Below, piece by piece: positions 15,645-23,784 of a DNA stretch of 64,000 nt. Every line of letters begins with the position of its first letter. Within the stretch, counting starts at the first letter, position 1. The notes beneath the pieces were generated by a model. The model was given only the letters and a program-made list of their open reading frames with translations. It did no database searches and had not been told where the DNA came from. The position numbers and the translations under genes are program-made. Source of the stretch: Streptomyces lanatus (lineage in GTDB: Bacteria; Actinomycetota; Actinomycetes; Streptomycetales; Streptomycetaceae); NCBI RefSeq assembly GCF_014655715.1, contig NZ_BNBM01000018.1, positions 115,233 to 179,232 on the forward strand. Direction: 5' to 3'.

Positions 15645-17494
15645 TACGCGGCACCGTCCTTGCGCTCGTCGTCCACGATCTCGGCGTCCACGACGTCGTC
15701 ATCGGCGGGCTTGCCACCCTGGGTGGCGCCCTCGGGGCCACCCGCGGCGGCCTGGCCGGCCTGGGCGTCGGCGTACATCGCCTGGCCGACCTTCTGCGAG
15801 ACGGCCGCGACCTTCTCGGTGGCGGTGCGGATCTCGGCGGTGTCCTCGCCCTTGAGCGCGGTCTTCAGCTCCTCGACGGCGGCCTCGACCTCGGTCTTGA
15901 CCTCGCCGGGGACCTTGTCCTCGTTGTCCTTGAGGAACTTCTCCGTCTGGTAGACGAGCTGCTCGCCTTGGTTGCGGGACTCGGCGGCCTCGCGGCGGCG
16001 GTGGTCCTCGTCCGCGTACTGCTCGGCCTCCTGGCGCATGCGGTCGACCTCGTCCTTCGGCAGCGAGGAGCCGCCGGTGACGGTCATCTTCTGCTCCTTG
16101 CCCGTGCCCAGGTCCTTGGCGGTCACGTGCATGATGCCGTTGGCGTCGATGTCGAAGGACACCTCGATCTGCGGGACGCCGCGCGGCGCCGGCGGCAGAC
16201 CGGTCAGCTCGAACATCCCGAGCTTCTTGTTGTACGCCGCGATCTCGCGCTCGCCCTGGTAGACCTGGATCTGCACGGACGGCTGGTTGTCCTCGGCCGT
16301 GGTGAAGATCTCGGACCGCTTGGTCGGGATCGTGGTGTTGCGCTCGATGAGCTTGGTCATGATGCCGCCCTTGGTCTCGATACCGAGGGACAGCGGGGTC
16401 ACGTCGAGGAGCAGGACGTCCTTGACCTCACCCTTGAGGACACCGGCCTGGAGCGAGGCGCCGATGGCGACGACCTCGTCCGGGTTCACGCCCTTGTTGG
16501 CGTCCTTGCCGCCGGTCAGCTCCTTGACGAGCTCGGCGACGGCGGGCATACGGGTGGAGCCACCGACGAGGACGACGTGGTCGATCTCGTTGATGGAGAC
16601 GCCGGCGTCCTTCATGACGTTGAAGAACGGGGTCTTGCAGCGCTCCAGGAGGTCCGCGGTCAGCTGCTGGAACTGCGCGCGGGTGAGCTTCTCGTCGAGG
16701 TGCAGGGGGCCCTCGGCGGAGGCGGTGATGTAGGGCAGGTTGATCGAGGTCTCGGTGGACGAGGACAGCTCGATCTTCGCCTTCTCAGCGGCCTCGCGGA
16801 GGCGCTGGAGGGCCATCTTGTCCTTGGAGAGGTCCACGCCGTGGCCGGCCTGGAACTGCTTGACCAGGTAGTCGACGACGCGCTGGTCCCAGTCGTCACC
16901 ACCGAGGTGGTTGTCACCGTTGGTGGCCTTCACCTCGACGACGCCGTCGCCGATCTCCAGGAGGGACACGTCGAAGGTGCCGCCACCGAGGTCGAAGACG
17001 AGGATCGTCTGGTCGTCCTTGTCGAGGCCGTAGGCCAGGGCGGCGGCCGTCGGCTCGTTGACGATGCGCAGGACGTTCAGGCCCGCGATCTCGCCGGCCT
17101 CCTTCGTCGCCTGGCGCTCGGAGTCGTTGAAGTAGGCCGGGACGGTGATGACCGCGTCCGTGACCTTCTCGCCCAGGTAGGACTCCGCGTCCCGCTTCAG
17201 CTTCTGCAGGATGAACGCGGACATCTGCTGCGGGTTGAAGGGCTTCCCGTCGAGCTCGACCTTCCAGTCGGTGCCCATGTGGCGCTTCACCGAGCGGATG
17301 GTCCGGTCCACGTTCGTGACCGCCTGGCGCTTGGCGACCTCGCCGACGAGCACCTCGCCGTTCTTCGCGAAGGCGACGACGGACGGCGTGGTCCTGGCGC
17401 CCTCGGCGTTGGTGATGACGGTGGGCTCGCCGCCCTCCAGAACGCTGACGACGGAGTTAGTCGTGCCCAGGTCGATGCCGACCGCACGTGCCAT
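15644..17494 (-). CDS. dnaK: Chaperone DnaK (Hsp70)
   Basis: This is a 616-aa Hsp70. The ATPase domain begins MARAVGIDLGTTNSVVSVLE and carries LVFDLGGGTFDVSLLEIGDG and VVLVGGSTRMPAV, followed by the DVTPLSLGIETKGG linker and substrate-binding domain. It is first in the operon dnaK-grpE-dnaJ-hspR and acts as the HspR co-repressor in Streptomyces. ATG 17494 is set by GGAGGAA just upstream and the standard N-terminus; the frame stays open a further 13 codons through the HAIR site, which is not coding. The C-terminal lid ends in the usual disordered Gly/Ala-rich tail with an acidic DDDVVDAEIVDDE motif. Confidence 0.98.
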   Translation of the reverse strand: MARAVGIDLGTTNSVVSVLEGGEPTVITNAEGARTTPSVVAFAKNGEVLVGEVAKRQAVTNVDRTIRSVKRHMGTDWKVELDGKPFNPQQMSAFILQKLKRDAESYLGEKVTDAVITVPAYFNDSERQATKEAGEIAGLNVLRIVNEPTAAALAYGLDKDDQTILVFDLGGGTFDVSLLEIGDGVVEVKATNGDNHLGGDDWDQRVVDYLVKQFQAGHGVDLSKDKMALQRLREAAEKAKIELSSSTETSINLPYITASAEGPLHLDEKLTRAQFQQLTADLLERCKTPFFNVMKDAGVSINEIDHVVLVGGSTRMPAVAELVKELTGGKDANKGVNPDEVVAIGASLQAGVLKGEVKDVLLLDVTPLSLGIETKGGIMTKLIERNTTIPTKRSEIFTTAEDNQPSVQIQVYQGEREIAAYNKKLGMFELTGLPPAPRGVPQIEVSFDIDANGIMHVTAKDLGTGKEQKMTVTGGSSLPKDEVDRMRQEAEQYADEDHRRREAAESRNQGEQLVYQTEKFLKDNEDKVPGEVKTEVEAAVEELKTALKGEDTAEIRTATEKVAAVSQKVGQAMYADAQAGQAAAGGPEGATQGGKPADDDVVDAEIVDDERKDGAA

Positions 17495-17513
17495 GGTGAA
17501 TTCCTCCAGCTGA

Positions 17514-17534
17514 CTTGAGTGGAACGGACTCAAG
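17514..17534. promoter_or_regulatory. HAIR operator 1 (HspR binding site)
   Basis: A perfect HspR-associated inverted repeat, CTTGAGT-N7-ACTCAAG, lies 20 bases before the dnaK start. It falls in the expected -10 to +1 region of the promoter whose -35 is at 17556-17561, so bound HspR would block initiation. Confidence 0.93.
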
Positions 17535-17555
17535 TGTGCACGACGGCCCGGAATG

Positions 17556-17561
17556 GGTCAA
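17556..17561 (-). promoter_or_regulatory. Probable dnaK promoter -35 element
   Basis: TTGACC on the minus strand matches a vegetative -35 element. A -10 would fall about 17 bases downstream at CACACT, just before HAIR operator 1. The two HspR boxes flank this promoter. Confidence 0.5.
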
Positions 17562-17565
17562 CAGA

Positions 17566-17586
17566 GCTGAGTCGACCCCGCTCAAC
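17566..17586. promoter_or_regulatory. HAIR operator 2, imperfect
   Basis: GCTGAGT-N7-GCTCAAC matches the HAIR consensus at 10 of 14 positions with the exact 7-base spacer. It sits just upstream of the -35. In Streptomyces coelicolor more than one HAIR precedes dnaK, which supports this as a second site. Confidence 0.6.
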
Positions 17587-17588
17587 TC

Positions 17589-18653
17589 TTATCCGTTCCT
17601 TACACGCAACTGGGCTCCGACCTGCGACGATGTAGCCTGCGCCGGCGGCCGGACGGCACCCCCTACGGGGAAATAGGGTTGACGCCTAGGACCGTAGGGC
17701 TTGATGTGCAGCAGCGCGAATACGGCGACGAGGGCACCCAGCCCCACCCACAACGCCCCGGACCGCGCCATCCATCCCATGTGCACCAGGACACCGACGA
17801 GCACCCCGGAGAAGGCCGCGACACCCAGCAGCACGGTCGCGCCCTGCGCGGTGAGGCCGATGCGGCGCAGCCGGTGGGCGAGATGGTCGGGCCCGCGCCG
17901 CAGCAGCGGCCGTCCGGCCAGCCGGCGGGACAGCGCCACCAGCAGCACATCTGCGGCGGCGAGGGCGGTGAGCGGGTAGAGCACGGCCGCGCTCGACACC
18001 GGATCGTGCCCGGCACGGGTCATCACGGCCGACGACGCCAGCACGAACCCGACGAACAGGGACCCGCACGCCCCGAGGCCGATCCGCGCGGGATGCCAGT
18101 TGTGCATGAGGAAGCCGGTCAGCGCGGCCGCCAGCACACTGAGCAGCACGGCGAGTTGGTCCATCACCTCGGCCGCCGCGCAGATGCCGACGCCGAAGGC
18201 GGTGAGCACCCCGACGGTCCCGGCCAGCCCGTCCGCGTGGTCCAGCGCCCGGAAGCCGACGGCGACCAGCACGATCCAGCCGACGGCCACCGGCGCCAGC
18301 AGGAACCCGGTGTCGGCGTACGGCACCACGAACAGCGCCGCCACGGCCGTACCGCCGACGAGGAACCGTGCCTTCACCCGCCGTACGTCGGCGACCAGCC
18401 CGAGCACGGCGACGGCGCCCGAGGCGATCAGCAGCCGCATGAACTCCGAGTCGAGCGGGGCGAAGCCCGTCCACTCCCCGGCGGCGGACACCAGGCAGGT
18501 GACGAGCGCGACGGCGACCCCGCCGAGGAGCGGCAGCGGGCGCCGGCACCGCCGGTCGAGCACACCGAAGCGCAGCGCGGGCAGGCGGAGCAGCGCGGTG
18601 AGCAGGGCGGTGAGGAGGAGGGCGGTGGTGGCGGCGGCGATCCCGTAAAGCAC
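17589..18653 (-). CDS. MraY/WecA-family membrane protein with altered active site
   Basis: This is a 354-aa polytopic protein related to polyprenyl-phosphate N-acetylhexosaminyl-1-phosphate transferases (MraY, WecA, TagO). The transmembrane pattern, the LDRRCRRPLPLLGGVAVAL start, an HADGLAG block (residues 139-145) and the C-terminal GPDHLAHRLRR motif fit the family. Key catalytic positions differ: the usual Asp-Asp pair is Ala88-Asp89 in GLVADV, and the Asp of the F-x-G-D-S/T-G motif is Ala195 in GLGACGS. Canonical enzymes need these acidic residues for magnesium and phosphate transfer. It may therefore be an inactive paralogue, a lipid-binding partner, or have shifted chemistry. It is divergent from the EtfD-like gene. 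Confidence 0.75.
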   Translation of the reverse strand: MLYGIAAATTALLLTALLTALLRLPALRFGVLDRRCRRPLPLLGGVAVALVTCLVSAAGEWTGFAPLDSEFMRLLIASGAVAVLGLVADVRRVKARFLVGGTAVAALFVVPYADTGFLLAPVAVGWIVLVAVGFRALDHADGLAGTVGVLTAFGVGICAAAEVMDQLAVLLSVLAAALTGFLMHNWHPARIGLGACGSLFVGFVLASSAVMTRAGHDPVSSAAVLYPLTALAAADVLLVALSRRLAGRPLLRRGPDHLAHRLRRIGLTAQGATVLLGVAAFSGVLVGVLVHMGWMARSGALWVGLGALVAVFALLHIKPYGPRRQPYFPVGGAVRPPAQATSSQVGAQLRVRNG

Positions 18654-18837
18654 GGAGCTAGATTAGTGGCGTATATACCATTTCGGGATGAATAACACGA
18701 ATCGTTCTTAAGGCAACCCTCAGCGACTCAGATCACCTCGCGGCTGGCTACAGTGCGACGGAGGATGCGGGTAGTCTCAGAGGACTGCATAAGTTACCGC
18801 TTAGTAATGTCGCCTCGCAGGCCCGAGGAGCCCCGAA
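18654..18837. promoter_or_regulatory. Divergent promoter region with operator-like palindrome
   Basis: TTACCGCTTAGTAA (18794-18807) has 4-base inverted ends (TTAC/GTAA) and ends 30 bases before the start at 18838. From memory it resembles the TTAC-N6-GTAA-like sites of TetR-family regulators of fatty-acid degradation genes in actinobacteria. This fits the EtfD-like gene downstream. A GAGGAG ribosome site lies at 18825-18830. No gene is present in this stretch. Confidence 0.5.
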
Positions 18838-21120
18838 ATGCAACTCGCCGCGATCATCGTGTCGCTGGTCCTGATCGTGGTGGGCGTGGCACTGTTCGGC
18901 CGCGCCCTCCTGCAGATCTTCAACTTCCTGCGGCTCGGCCAGAACGTGCCCGCCGGATCCCGGACCAACGACCCCTACCAGCGGACCGTCACCCTGGTGA
19001 AGGAGTTCCTGGGGCACACCCGGATGAACCGCTGGGGCATCGTCGGCATCGCGCACTGGTTCGTCGCGATCGGCTTCTACACACTGCTGCTGACGATCGT
19101 CAACGCCTTCGGCCAGCTGTTCAAGGCCGACTGGATCCTGCCGGTCATCGGCGACTGGGCGCCGTACAACATGTATGTCGAGTTCATCGGCACCATGACG
19201 GTGATCGGCATCGCCACGCTGGTCGTCATCCGGCAGCTGTCCCGGCCGGGCAGGGCGGGCCGCAAGTCCCGCTTCGCGGGCTCGAACACCGGCCAGGCCT
19301 ACTTCGTCGAGACGATCATCCTGATCGTCGGTGTCTGCATCTTCATGCTGCACGCGCTGGAGGGCGCCCAGCACCATGTGGACGGCTACGAGGCCTCGTT
19401 CTTCATCTCGTACCCGGTGGTGCACTGGCTGGAGGGCATGGACCTCTCCACGCTCCAGAACCTCACCTACTTCTTCGCCGCCCTGAAGATCGCCGCCTCG
19501 TTCATCTGGATGATCGTCGTCTCTCTGAAGACCGACATGGGCGTGGCCTGGCACCGCTTCCTGGGCTTCCCGAACATCTGGTTCAAGCGCAACGCCACCG
19601 GTGAGACCTCGCTGGGCGCCCTGCTGCCGATGACCTCCGGCGGCGAGCCGATCGACTTCACCGACCCCGGTGACGACGACGTCTTCGGTGTCTCCCAGGT
19701 CGAGCAGTTCTCCTGGAAGGGCCTGCTGGACTTCTCCACCTGCACCGAGTGCGGCCGCTGCCAGTCGCAGTGCCCCGCCTGGAACACCGGCAAGCCGCTC
19801 TCCCCCAAGCTGCTGATCATGTCCCTGCGCGACCACGCGCACGCCAAGGCGCCGTATCTGCTGGCCGGCGGCGGCAAGACGATGGAGGGCGAGGAGAAGG
19901 CGTCCGAGGAGCAGCTGGCGGGCGTGCCTGCGGCGGCTCTCGCGGAGGCCGAGCGTCCGCTCATCGGCACCGTCGAGGAGAACGGCGTCATCGACCCGGA
20001 CGTCCTGTGGTCCTGCACCACCTGCGGTGCCTGTGTCGAGCAGTGCCCCGTGGACATCGAGCACGTCGACCACATCGTCGACATGCGCCGCTACCAGGTG
20101 ATGATCGAGAGCGCGTTCCCGTCCGAGGCGGGCACCATGCTCAAGAACCTGGAGAAGAAGGGCAACCCCTGGGGCCTGGCGAAGAAGCAGCGCCTGGAGT
20201 GGCTGAAGGAAGTCGACTTCGAGGTGCCGGTCGTCGGCAAGGACATCGAGGACCTCACCGAGGTCGAGTACCTGTACTGGGTCGGCTGCGCCGGCGCCCT
20301 GGAGGACCGGGCCAAGAAGACCACCAAGGCCTTCGCCGAGCTGCTGCACATGGCGGGCGTGAAGTTCGCGATCATGGGCGGCGACGAGAAGTGCACCGGT
20401 GACTCCGCCCGCCGCCTCGGCAACGAGCCCCTGTTCCAGGAGCTCGGCATGGAGAACGTCATGGCACTGAACATGGCGTTCGGCGAGGAGATGGACGACG
20501 AGGGCAAGGTGACGCCCGAGTCGGCCAAGCCCAAGTCGGCGAAGAAGATCGTCGCCACCTGCCCGCACTGCCTCAACACGATCGGCAACGAGTACCCGCA
20601 GATCGGCGGCGACTACGAGGTCATCCACCACACCCAGCTGCTCCAGCACCTCGTCGACGAGGGCAAGCTGGTCCCGGTGACCCCGGTCGAGGGCATCATC
20701 ACCTACCACGACCCCTGCTATCTGGGCCGGCACAACAAGATCTACACGCCGCCGCGCGAGATCATCGCCGCCGTCCCGGGCGTCCGCAACGAGGAGATGC
20801 ACCGCCACAAGGAGCGCGGCTTCTGCTGTGGCGCCGGTGGCGCCCGGATGTGGATGGAGGAGCGGATCGGCAAGCGCATCAACAACGAGCGCGTCGACGA
20901 GGCCCTCTCCGTGAACCCGGACATCGTCTCCACCGCCTGCCCGTTCTGCCTCGTCATGCTCACGGACTCCGTGAACGGCAAGAAGAACGAGGGCAAGGCC
21001 AAGGAGTCCATCCAGGTCGTCGACGTCGCCCAGTTGCTGCTGGAGTCCGTGAAGACCCCGGTGGACCCGCAGGACAGCGCGGAGACGGAGAACGAGCCGG
21101 AGCCCGAGCCGGTGAAGTAG
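18838..21120 (+). CDS. EtfD-like membrane Fe-S oxidoreductase (HdrD/GlpC-related)
   Basis: This is a 760-aa protein. The N-terminus (about 1-245) holds several membrane helices like a nitrate-reductase gamma/b-type cytochrome subunit. It is followed by two 4Fe-4S ferredoxin motifs (CTECGRCQSQCP at about 302 and CTTCGACVEQCP at about 393) and a C-terminal region with two cysteine-rich CCG-type domains (ATCPHCLNT, FCCGAGGARMW near 663, TACPFCLVM). This matches mycobacterial EtfD (Rv0338c), which takes electrons from electron-transfer flavoprotein during fatty-acid beta-oxidation and passes them to menaquinone; the function here is inferred by homology. The gene stands alone, with a possible fatty-acid regulator site upstream and a strong terminator downstream. 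The acidic, repetitive C-terminal tail is not conserved. Confidence 0.85.
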   Translation: MQLAAIIVSLVLIVVGVALFGRALLQIFNFLRLGQNVPAGSRTNDPYQRTVTLVKEFLGHTRMNRWGIVGIAHWFVAIGFYTLLLTIVNAFGQLFKADWILPVIGDWAPYNMYVEFIGTMTVIGIATLVVIRQLSRPGRAGRKSRFAGSNTGQAYFVETIILIVGVCIFMLHALEGAQHHVDGYEASFFISYPVVHWLEGMDLSTLQNLTYFFAALKIAASFIWMIVVSLKTDMGVAWHRFLGFPNIWFKRNATGETSLGALLPMTSGGEPIDFTDPGDDDVFGVSQVEQFSWKGLLDFSTCTECGRCQSQCPAWNTGKPLSPKLLIMSLRDHAHAKAPYLLAGGGKTMEGEEKASEEQLAGVPAAALAEAERPLIGTVEENGVIDPDVLWSCTTCGACVEQCPVDIEHVDHIVDMRRYQVMIESAFPSEAGTMLKNLEKKGNPWGLAKKQRLEWLKEVDFEVPVVGKDIEDLTEVEYLYWVGCAGALEDRAKKTTKAFAELLHMAGVKFAIMGGDEKCTGDSARRLGNEPLFQELGMENVMALNMAFGEEMDDEGKVTPESAKPKSAKKIVATCPHCLNTIGNEYPQIGGDYEVIHHTQLLQHLVDEGKLVPVTPVEGIITYHDPCYLGRHNKIYTPPREIIAAVPGVRNEEMHRHKERGFCCGAGGARMWMEERIGKRINNERVDEALSVNPDIVSTACPFCLVMLTDSVNGKKNEGKAKESIQVVDVAQLLLESVKTPVDPQDSAETENEPEPEPVK

Positions 21121-21136
21121 CCGGGCCTTTACGGCA

Positions 21137-21184
21137 GCACTACGGCGCCCCCTGTTCCGTACGGGACAGGGGGCGCCGTAGTGC
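21137..21184 (+). terminator. Strong hairpin terminator
   Basis: A perfect 19-bp stem (GCACTACGGCGCCCCCTGT paired with its complement) with a 10-base loop lies just after the EtfD-like gene. No T-run follows, as is common in Streptomyces terminators. Confidence 0.75.
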
Positions 21185-21225
21185 GGCAGGCTGTAGGGCA
21201 GGAACCGATCGGAAGGACCCACGGC

Positions 21226-21519
21226 GTGATCATCTTCGGCACCAAGGGCTATCTCTACCAGCTCGCGATACTCACGCTGGTGTGCGGCCGGTGCGGCAAC
21301 CCCGCGGCACACACGCTCAGGAAGCGCGTCACCAAGTTCACGCTGTTCTTCGTGCCGTTGTTCCCGGTCTCGACCAAGTACGCGACGCAGTGCACCTTCT
21401 GCGGCGCGGAACAGAAAGTGCCCCAGGAGCAGGCCGAGCAGCTCCAGGCGCAGGCCACCGCCGGGGGTCCCGGTGGTCAGCAGCCGTACGGACAGCCTCA
21501 GCAGCCGTACCGGTCCTGA
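21226..21519 (+). CDS. Zinc-ribbon domain protein
   Basis: This is a 97-aa protein. An N-terminal stretch, VIIFGTKGYLYQLAIL, is followed by a four-cysteine zinc ribbon: CGRCGN and CTFCG separated by about 30 residues with the hydrophobic FTLFFVPLFPVSTKY between. The tail is Gln/Gly/Pro-rich (QPYGQPQQPY). This matches a small family common in actinobacteria of unknown role. GTG 21226 is chosen over upstream frames because GGAAGGA lies eight bases before it; the upstream part overlaps the terminator hairpin. Confidence 0.8.
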   Translation: MIIFGTKGYLYQLAILTLVCGRCGNPAAHTLRKRVTKFTLFFVPLFPVSTKYATQCTFCGAEQKVPQEQAEQLQAQATAGGPGGQQPYGQPQQPYRS

Positions 21520-21555
21520 CCCGCCGTCGGGCATTCCGGAACCCCCGGCGGCGGC

Positions 21556-22254
21556 CTACGGCTTCGGCTGCTTGGGCCCGCCGTTCATCGTGTCGGCGGC
21601 GTGCTTGGGGCCGGGCTTCGACGAGAACTGGCCGACCAGCTCGCGAAAACAGACCAGTGCCGTGATCGGCGGAATTCCGACGATCACCATCGCCAGCAGG
21701 GAACCCGCCGACTGGCCGATGCACAGGGCGACCGCCACGCCGGAGGAGATGAACATGACCGCCCAGGAACGTCGGGCGGTACGGCGCTGGACGGATGCCC
21801 GGAGAATGGACAGACCGGCCAGCAGCCACGGCCCGTACACCGTCAGCGGCCACCAATGCGCCAGTTTCGGCGAGACCACGAGCAGCGCGATGGAACGCAG
21901 CTGATCGTATGAATACGAAATGGACCAGGTGAGCATCGTCACTGCACACAGGGTGATGAGTGTGACCAGGATCGAGACGGTGAGGAACCTCGGGTTTCGG
22001 GTGATGCTGTGGGTGCCGGGCTGTGGTCGTCTGCGGTGCACCGGGCGGGGCGTGGGCGTCCGCTCCTTCTCCCGCCTGGGCGGCACGGGTTCCGCGACAT
22101 GGGTGGCACCCAGCATCTGGGCCAGTTCCTGGTCCAGGTCCCAGCCTTCGGGCGAGAACCCCGTCGTCTGGTCGGAGACCTGCCACAGGTTGTGCATGTC
22201 GAGCTGCTGCGTGTAATGAGGCTGTTCGCCTACCGCGTCATAGTCGGTCCTCAT
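21556..22254 (-). CDS. DUF2637-like membrane protein
   Basis: This is a 232-aa protein. A hydrophilic N-terminus (1-95) is followed by four membrane helices (about 90-112, 118-140, 160-180, 185-205). The pattern, with RSIALLVVSPKLAHWWPLTVYGPW between helices, fits the DUF2637 family found near conjugation and SpdB-like genes in Streptomyces, but no plasmid genes are nearby. It follows the small gene at 22257-22496 with only two bases between stop and ATG, so they are co-transcribed. Confidence 0.7.
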   Translation of the reverse strand: MRTDYDAVGEQPHYTQQLDMHNLWQVSDQTTGFSPEGWDLDQELAQMLGATHVAEPVPPRREKERTPTPRPVHRRRPQPGTHSITRNPRFLTVSILVTLITLCAVTMLTWSISYSYDQLRSIALLVVSPKLAHWWPLTVYGPWLLAGLSILRASVQRRTARRSWAVMFISSGVAVALCIGQSAGSLLAMVIVGIPPITALVCFRELVGQFSSKPGPKHAADTMNGGPKQPKP

Positions 22255-22256
22255 TT

Positions 22257-22496
22257 CTAGAACTTTTCCCCTTCCATCGCGGCCCGGAGATATTCACGCT
22301 CCATCCGACTGATGGTTTTCAGGAAATCGTCCAGAAGATCGGAGCAGTGTGTAATGCTGTCCGCTGCGGTCTGATCAGCTGCCTGAAACGAACGGGGCGG
22401 GAGAGCCTCAGCTGCGTGTTTTTCCTGCCAAGTCACTCCCACATAACGAGTGCCACACGGGGCAGGACATCTGGCATTCGGGGGAATATGCGTCAA
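22257..22496 (-). CDS. Small hypothetical protein
   Basis: This is a 79-aa protein that I do not recognise. It has four cysteines or so near the N-terminal third (NARCPAPCGTRYVGVTW), then a helical half (DQTAADSITHCSDLLDDFLK, TISRMEREYLRAAM). It is immediately upstream of the DUF2637-like gene and shares its transcript. The sequence of both genes is less GC-rich than the flanks, which suggests acquisition, but the evidence is weak. Confidence 0.6.
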   Translation of the reverse strand: MTHIPPNARCPAPCGTRYVGVTWQEKHAAEALPPRSFQAADQTAADSITHCSDLLDDFLKTISRMEREYLRAAMEGEKF

Positions 22497-22542
22497 CGGT
22501 GATTATCAGGAATATCCAATGACAGCGCCCGGAAGCTGAAAT

Positions 22543-23742
22543 TCATACATCGTCTGATTTGCCTGCGGCGAGGGCGGCGAGGGCGAGGAGCGGGCCGGCC
22601 GCGATGACGAGGGCGAGGGCCGCGTAGCCGTAGGTGAGGGTGGCCGTCGTGGCGACGGCGGCGACGAGCAGCGGGCCGCCGGCGTCGCCGAGTTCGCGGC
22701 CGAGTTCGGCGGAGCCCATGGTCTGGCCGAGCCGTTCGGCCGGGGTGGAGGCGGCCAGGGCGGCGAAGCCGAGCGGGGTGATCAGACCGGTGCCGACGCC
22801 GATGAGGGCGGCGGCGAGGAGGATGCCGGCCAGCCCGGGGAGCATCGCGCAGGCCAGCCCGGCGGCCGTGGTCAGCAGCCCGGCGGTGAGGCCGGTGCGG
22901 GTGCTGAGGCGGCCGTCGTCCAGGGCCCGCCCGGCCTTCGGCTGTACGACGGCCGCGCAGGCCGCGAGCACCGAGGCCGCGGCGCCGGTCGCGACCGTGC
23001 CGAGGCCGGCGGCGGCACCGGAGACCGGCAGGAAGCCGACGCCGACGGAGAGGGCGGCCGTCGCGGCGGCCAGAGCGGCCGTGGGCCGTAGGAACGCCGG
23101 GTCGGCCAGACGCCGGGCGAGGTCGAGCACCGTCTGACGCTGCTTGGGAAGCGGCGGTACGTGGGGTACGGCGACGGCGGCCCAGAGCGCGACGGCGACG
23201 CCGAGCACCGCCAGCACGACGAACAGCAGCCGCAGCCCGCCGGCCCACACCAGGACGCCGCCGAGGAGCGGGCCGAGGGTGTAGCCGATGGACTTGTAGA
23301 AGCCGTAGCTGCCGAACGCCCGCCCGTGCTTCGCCGCCGGGTTCAGCCGGGCGACCAGCGCGGACGCCGACGGCGAGAACGCGGAGGCCGCGGCGCCCTG
23401 ACCGAGCCGGGCCGCCCAGAGCCAGCCGGGGCTGTCGGCCACGACATAGGCGGCGGAGGCCAACGCGAACGCGACCAGCCCACCGAGCAGCACCGGGCGG
23501 GCGCCGACCCGGTCGGCGAGGGTCCCGAACACCGGCTTGAGCAGCACCTCGGCACCGTCGTACAGAGCGAGCAGACCACCGAGCACAAGCAGCGACGTCA
23601 CCGCGTCGTCGGAGTGCCCCCCGAGGTTGGCGGCAATGCCGTGCGCCCCGAAGGCGGTGGTGAAACCGGCGGCGTAGAGGGGCCACATCTGGGTGGCGGG
23701 GGCGACGGGGGTGGCGGTCTCGCGGGGCGGCGTCGCGGTCAT
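22543..23742 (-). CDS. MFS transporter
   Basis: This is a 399-aa major facilitator with twelve predicted membrane helices. The loop 2-3 motif is clear (GTLADRVGARPVLLGGL, a version of the G-x-L-a-D-r-x-G-r-k/r motif A) and there is an RLGQGAAASAFSPSA motif B-like segment. It is probably a drug or metabolite efflux pump. It lies 42 bases downstream of the ChrB-like gene in the same direction, so it may export chromate or another oxyanion, but the family is broad. ATG 23742 is chosen; GTG 23754 is possible and neither has a strong ribosome site. Confidence 0.85.
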   Translation of the reverse strand: MTATPPRETATPVAPATQMWPLYAAGFTTAFGAHGIAANLGGHSDDAVTSLLVLGGLLALYDGAEVLLKPVFGTLADRVGARPVLLGGLVAFALASAAYVVADSPGWLWAARLGQGAAASAFSPSASALVARLNPAAKHGRAFGSYGFYKSIGYTLGPLLGGVLVWAGGLRLLFVVLAVLGVAVALWAAVAVPHVPPLPKQRQTVLDLARRLADPAFLRPTAALAAATAALSVGVGFLPVSGAAAGLGTVATGAAASVLAACAAVVQPKAGRALDDGRLSTRTGLTAGLLTTAAGLACAMLPGLAGILLAAALIGVGTGLITPLGFAALAASTPAERLGQTMGSAELGRELGDAGGPLLVAAVATTATLTYGYAALALVIAAGPLLALAALAAGKSDDV

Positions 23743-23784
23743 GGGCGGGGCCACTTCGCGGGACGTATCGCCGTCATCGGTACC

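Noticed and set aside
15521..17518. Long open plus-strand frame opposite dnaK
   Set aside because: Antisense shadow of dnaK caused by high GC in codon third positions.
18748..21534. Long open minus-strand frame opposite the EtfD-like gene
   Set aside because: It is the antisense shadow of a clearly real Fe-S protein; composition is Leu/Val/Asp/Gly-biased without motifs.
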